Positions 61,403 through 64,000 of a stretch of 64,000 nt of DNA are shown here, piece by piece. The stretch's first letter is position 1, and the number at the start of each line of letters is the position of its first letter. The position numbers and the translations under genes were made by a program. A model generated the notes under the pieces. The model was not told the DNA's origin. It worked only from the letters and a program-made list of their open reading frames with translations, and did not search any database. The stretch lies in assembly GCF_000711955.1 (NCBI RefSeq), contig NZ_KL543998.1, forward strand, positions 299,054 to 363,053, given 5' to 3'. The DNA comes from Nevskia soli DSM 19509 (GTDB lineage: Bacteria; Pseudomonadota; Gammaproteobacteria; Nevskiales; Nevskiaceae).

Positions 61403-61556
61403 TACCGAGGGATACAGGTCTGCCCCGCCGCCAGCAGGCGGATCGCCTGCATCATCGTCAACGGCGGCATCTTCACCATCATCCGCTACCTGGCCGAGAT
61501 GGCGGCGAATTACGTCGAAGTGGAGTTGGCGAAGCGCCCGCCGCGGATCGCATCCG
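61403..61556 (+). pseudogene. Possible degraded membrane-protein remnant after DUF2127
   Basis: In the same frame as DUF2127, just beyond its TAG, the DNA encodes a hydrophobic helix (IACIIVNGGIFTIIRYLAEM) with a charged tail but no good start or ribosome-binding site. It may be a remnant of a lost gene or chance; no homology can be claimed by eye. Confidence 0.25.
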
Positions 61557-61557
61557 A

Positions 61558-61587
61558 AGGCTGGCGGCGCGATAGCGCCGCCAGCCT
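61558..61587. terminator. Bidirectional terminator-like hairpin
   Basis: AGGCTGGCGGCGC and GCGCCGCCAGCCT form a 13-bp perfect stem with a GATA loop between the convergent DUF2127 and S53 protease genes. There is no T-run, but the stability and position fit a bidirectional barrier. Confidence 0.65.
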
Positions 61588-61600
61588 GCAACGGACTTGC

Positions 61601-64000
61601 CTAGCCCTGACGTCGCCTGCGGCGAAGCACTGCCACACCGAGCGGCAACAGCGTGAACAGCCCGAAGGCACCGCCACCGCCCCCGCCGCCGGAACCGCCG
61701 CTGGAAGAACTGCTGCCCGATACGCCACTCGACGAGCTGCCGGGAGCGGTGCCACCCGAAGACGAACCGCTGCCTGACGAACTGCTGGACGTGGTGCTCC
61801 CCGAGGAACTGCTGCTGGAAGTTCCGCCGCTGGACGACGACGCGCCGCCCGACGAACCGCCGCCCGAACTGCTGCTGGACGAACTGCTGCTGGAGGAAGC
61901 GCTGCCCGAAGAGGTGCTCGAAGAACCGCTGCTGGATGAACCGCTGCCGGACGAAGAACTCCCCGAAGACGAGCTGCCTGAAGAACTGCCACTGCCGCTC
62001 GAGGACGCGCTGCCGGAAGACGAACCGCTGGAAGAGCCGCCGGAAGAACTGCTCCCCGAGGAACTACCGCCGGATGAGCTGGCGCCCGACGAGCTGCCGC
62101 TACCGGAGGAACTGCTGCCGGAGCCGCCCGAGCTGGAACTGCTGCCCGAACCGGTGCCGCAGCTATCGTTGCCGATCAGCGTGTAGCCGAAGCGTGTGCC
62201 GGCGGCATCGACCGTCTCGCCCACCGCGATCTGCGTGCCGGCACCGGCGATGCTGGGCGGCAGGTCGATGAGGATGGCGGTGGTGCTCAGGATGCCCTGC
62301 AAGGTCTCGCCGGTGCTCAGCTTGAGCACGGACTTGTCCAGCACCAGGGTGATGGTGCCGTCGGCGTTGAAGCCACTGGCGGCATCGAGCGACCCAATGT
62401 CCTGGTACAGGGTGAGCAGGCCGAGGGCGCTGATCTTGACGCCGCCGAGGCTGCCGCGCTTGCCGTAACGGAAAGTCGGCGTCAGCGAATCGGTGCTCAT
62501 CGAGACGTAATAGGCCGTAGTGTCGCCCGGCAGGGTGAAGAACACCGCCCAGCGCGTCAGCGGCGTCACCGTGGCCAGCGTATCCACCTTGAGCGTGAAC
62601 ACCAGCTTGCCCGGCATGTTCGTCGGCTCGGCCACACTGGCCGTGAGCAAATCCTGGCCCGGCAAGGGATCGGGCACCACCGGCAGCAGACTGCCGACGA
62701 TCGGCACCGGCAGCGGGATGCTGGAGCTGCCGGCCGGCGAAGTAACCAGGGTCTTGCCTGGCACCGTGCAGGCCGTGGGCACGCCCGCCACCGTCACCGT
62801 CTGCGTCACCGGGGCGCTGACGGCGCCATGCGCGTTGCGCACCGTCAGGCTGGCGGTGTAAACACCGGGCGAGGCGTAGGTGTGCGGCGCGAACACCGGC
62901 ACCAGCTGCTGCAACGGCAAGGTATCGTCGCCGAAATCGAGGGTGTAGTACTCGATGGTGTCGCCGGCGGGATCGCTGGAGCTGCTGGCGTCGAAGCCGA
63001 CGTTCAGCGGCGCCGGGCCGCTGCTGGCGCCCGACTTGAGCCGCGCCACCGGCGGCCTGGGCGCGACGCAGTTCCCGGAGGCGGCCGGCAGGGCGGCGTT
63101 GACCGCGGCCAGGTCGATACTGCCGAAGCCGGTGGTGTAGTCCCAGCCGGTGGTGGCGATGTAGTCGCCATTGGTGCCGGTGGTGACGTCATGGAAGCCG
63201 GTGGCGGTGGAGAACAGGCCGCCGGCCGTATCCAGCTTGTAGTACGCCGGCGCGGCGAAGCCCAGGGCGTTGCAGTGCGCGCTTTGCAGGCGCGCCCAGG
63301 CGCCGACCGCCAGCGGCGAGGACAGGCTGGTGCCGACCACGGCGTAGTGGGTGCCGCCGACGATGGTGTCCGCCGAGGCGGCGATGGCGACCTCAGGCAG
63401 GTAGATACCCGCATCCATCGAAATGTCCGGCACACCGCGACCGACGCCAGTGCCGCCGAGCAGCTTGCCGAACAGGCCGAGACCGGGGATGTTGGTCAGT
63501 CCGTAGGACGGCACGATGCCTTTCTGCCAGATCGGCGCCGCTTCCAGCACGCTGATGCCGCCGCCGCCGGACAGCCAGGCGGTTTCGGAGCTGTAGTTGA
63601 ACTTGGCGTCGGTGACCAGGGAGGTGCCGCCGACCGCCACCACGTAGGGCGAGGAGTCGGGATAGTTGGCCAGCAGCGGGATGCCCGCCAGCGGCGCACC
63701 CAGCAAGTTGATCGGCGAGCAGACGCCGCCGTCGTCGCCGGTGGAGGCGTGCCAGCTCAGGCCCTCGACCGCGGCCTGCTCGAAGGCCTGATCGGAGGAG
63801 GCGATGTCCGGCAGCAGCAGGCCGGTGGGCGCCAGCAACTCGCAGGTGCCGTAGGACATGTTGCCGGCGATGGCGTCGCCGCTGGTGGCGAAGTCGTTGT
63901 ACTGGCTGATCAGGTCCGTGGTGCTTTCGGAGGCGTAGATGATGAGCTTCTTGACGTTGTGGGCGATGGCGGTCGAGGACTGCGTGTCCAGATCCCATTC
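61601..64000 (-). CDS. S53 (sedolisin/kumamolisin) peptidase with PKD domain and GlyGly-CTERM (partial, 5' end beyond window)
   Basis: The visible C-terminal 799 residues. At the window edge the frame reads EWDLDTQ, giving the sedolisin catalytic Glu and Asp four residues apart; the ASTGDDGG oxyanion Asp and catalytic Ser in VGTSLSSPL follow. Next come a PKD domain (DTIEYYTLDFGDD ... HTYASPGVYTASLTVRNAHG), a beta-rich domain ~400-570, a ~150-residue Ser/Gly low-complexity linker, and a tail of six Gly, the helix FGLFTLLPLGVAVL and Arg5, i.e. a GlyGly-CTERM sorting signal. Such tails are cleaved by rhombosortase and lead to surface attachment or secretion through the type II system. S53 enzymes are acid-active endopeptidases usually made with an N-terminal prodomain, which would lie outside. 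Confidence 0.93.
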   Translation of the reverse strand, partial: EWDLDTQSSTAIAHNVKKLIIYASESTTDLISQYNDFATSGDAIAGNMSYGTCELLAPTGLLLPDIASSDQAFEQAAVEGLSWHASTGDDGGVCSPINLLGAPLAGIPLLANYPDSSPYVVAVGGTSLVTDAKFNYSSETAWLSGGGGISVLEAAPIWQKGIVPSYGLTNIPGLGLFGKLLGGTGVGRGVPDISMDAGIYLPEVAIAASADTIVGGTHYAVVGTSLSSPLAVGAWARLQSAHCNALGFAAPAYYKLDTAGGLFSTATGFHDVTTGTNGDYIATTGWDYTTGFGSIDLAAVNAALPAASGNCVAPRPPVARLKSGASSGPAPLNVGFDASSSSDPAGDTIEYYTLDFGDDTLPLQQLVPVFAPHTYASPGVYTASLTVRNAHGAVSAPVTQTVTVAGVPTACTVPGKTLVTSPAGSSSIPLPVPIVGSLLPVVPDPLPGQDLLTASVAEPTNMPGKLVFTLKVDTLATVTPLTRWAVFFTLPGDTTAYYVSMSTDSLTPTFRYGKRGSLGGVKISALGLLTLYQDIGSLDAASGFNADGTITLVLDKSVLKLSTGETLQGILSTTAILIDLPPSIAGAGTQIAVGETVDAAGTRFGYTLIGNDSCGTGSGSSSSSGGSGSSSSGSGSSSGASSSGGSSSGSSSSGGSSSGSSSGSASSSGSGSSSGSSSSGSSSSGSGSSSSGSSSTSSGSASSSSSSSSSSSGGGSSGGASSSSGGTSSSSSSGSTTSSSSSGSGSSSGGTAPGSSSSGVSGSSSSSGGSGGGGGGGAFGLFTLLPLGVAVLRRRRRQG

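Noticed and set aside
61690..62160. Tandem-repeat DNA that might suggest a CRISPR or VNTR
   Set aside because: The periodicity is 3 nt, from Ser and Gly codons; there are no fixed repeats and spacers.
61653..62186. Plus-strand frame for a Pro/Glu/Leu-rich acidic protein
   Set aside because: It is the mirror of the Ser/Gly stalk of the S53 protease; composition reflects the repeated codons on the other strand.
1..64000. Mobile elements, prophage genes, tRNA or rRNA
   Set aside because: No transposase, integrase, phage structural gene, cloverleaf or rRNA-like sequence was found on reading both strands.

Overview
The window is a GC-rich (roughly two-thirds GC by eye) bacterial chromosome segment with dense, short-spaced genes. 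A FimV-type N-terminal domain, PBP2, EmrAB with a NodT outer-membrane factor, two DUF1302 outer-membrane proteins, a TonB receptor and a GlyGly-CTERM protease point to a Gammaproteobacterium. The Nevskiales/Solimonadaceae are my best guess, but this is inference without any search. I see no rRNA, tRNA, insertion sequence, prophage or CRISPR array.

Layout. 1-4.7 kb: the tail of a WYL-like protein, then a LuxR-type response regulator divergent from a 1192-residue CheB-CheR-PAS-histidine kinase hybrid. 5-12.8 kb: a DUF1302 protein, a membrane-bound C13 peptidase, a DHA2 drug exporter and a TonB receptor. 12.9-14.3 kb: a perfect 32-bp inverted-repeat element abutting a thiolase gene. 14.6-27.1 kb: nine minus-strand genes that look like one periplasmic metal-handling locus. 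They encode, in transcription order, MbnP, an MbnH-like di-haem enzyme, an anchored His-rich protein, a heavy-metal RND pump, a 922-residue secreted protein, a parvulin, an ankyrin lipoprotein and two periplasmic adaptors. 27.5-43 kb: mostly single housekeeping or accessory genes, including an acyl-CoA dehydrogenase, a second DUF1302 protein, a nitroreductase, a GNAT, a Tat-exported class A beta-lactamase, an esterase, an M19-like protein and PBP2. 43.4-49.5 kb: two lipoproteins, then a marR-emrA-emrB-nodT operon whose MarR/EmrA junction carries an ancient tandem duplication. 49.5-64 kb: DUF6891, dapA, a GIN-domain protein, a FimV/TrpB-like fusion protein, an esterase lipoprotein, an aromatic-acid MFS transporter, an anion permease, DUF2127, and the C-terminal 799 residues of an S53 protease with a GlyGly-CTERM tail.

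The least conventional items are two. The first is the protein at 53013-55586, which joins a FimV-like periplasmic domain, a membrane segment and a FimV-like cytoplasmic helical domain to a TrpB-fold domain that has lost its PLP lysine. The second is the MbnP/MbnH pair translationally coupled to a metal RND pump.
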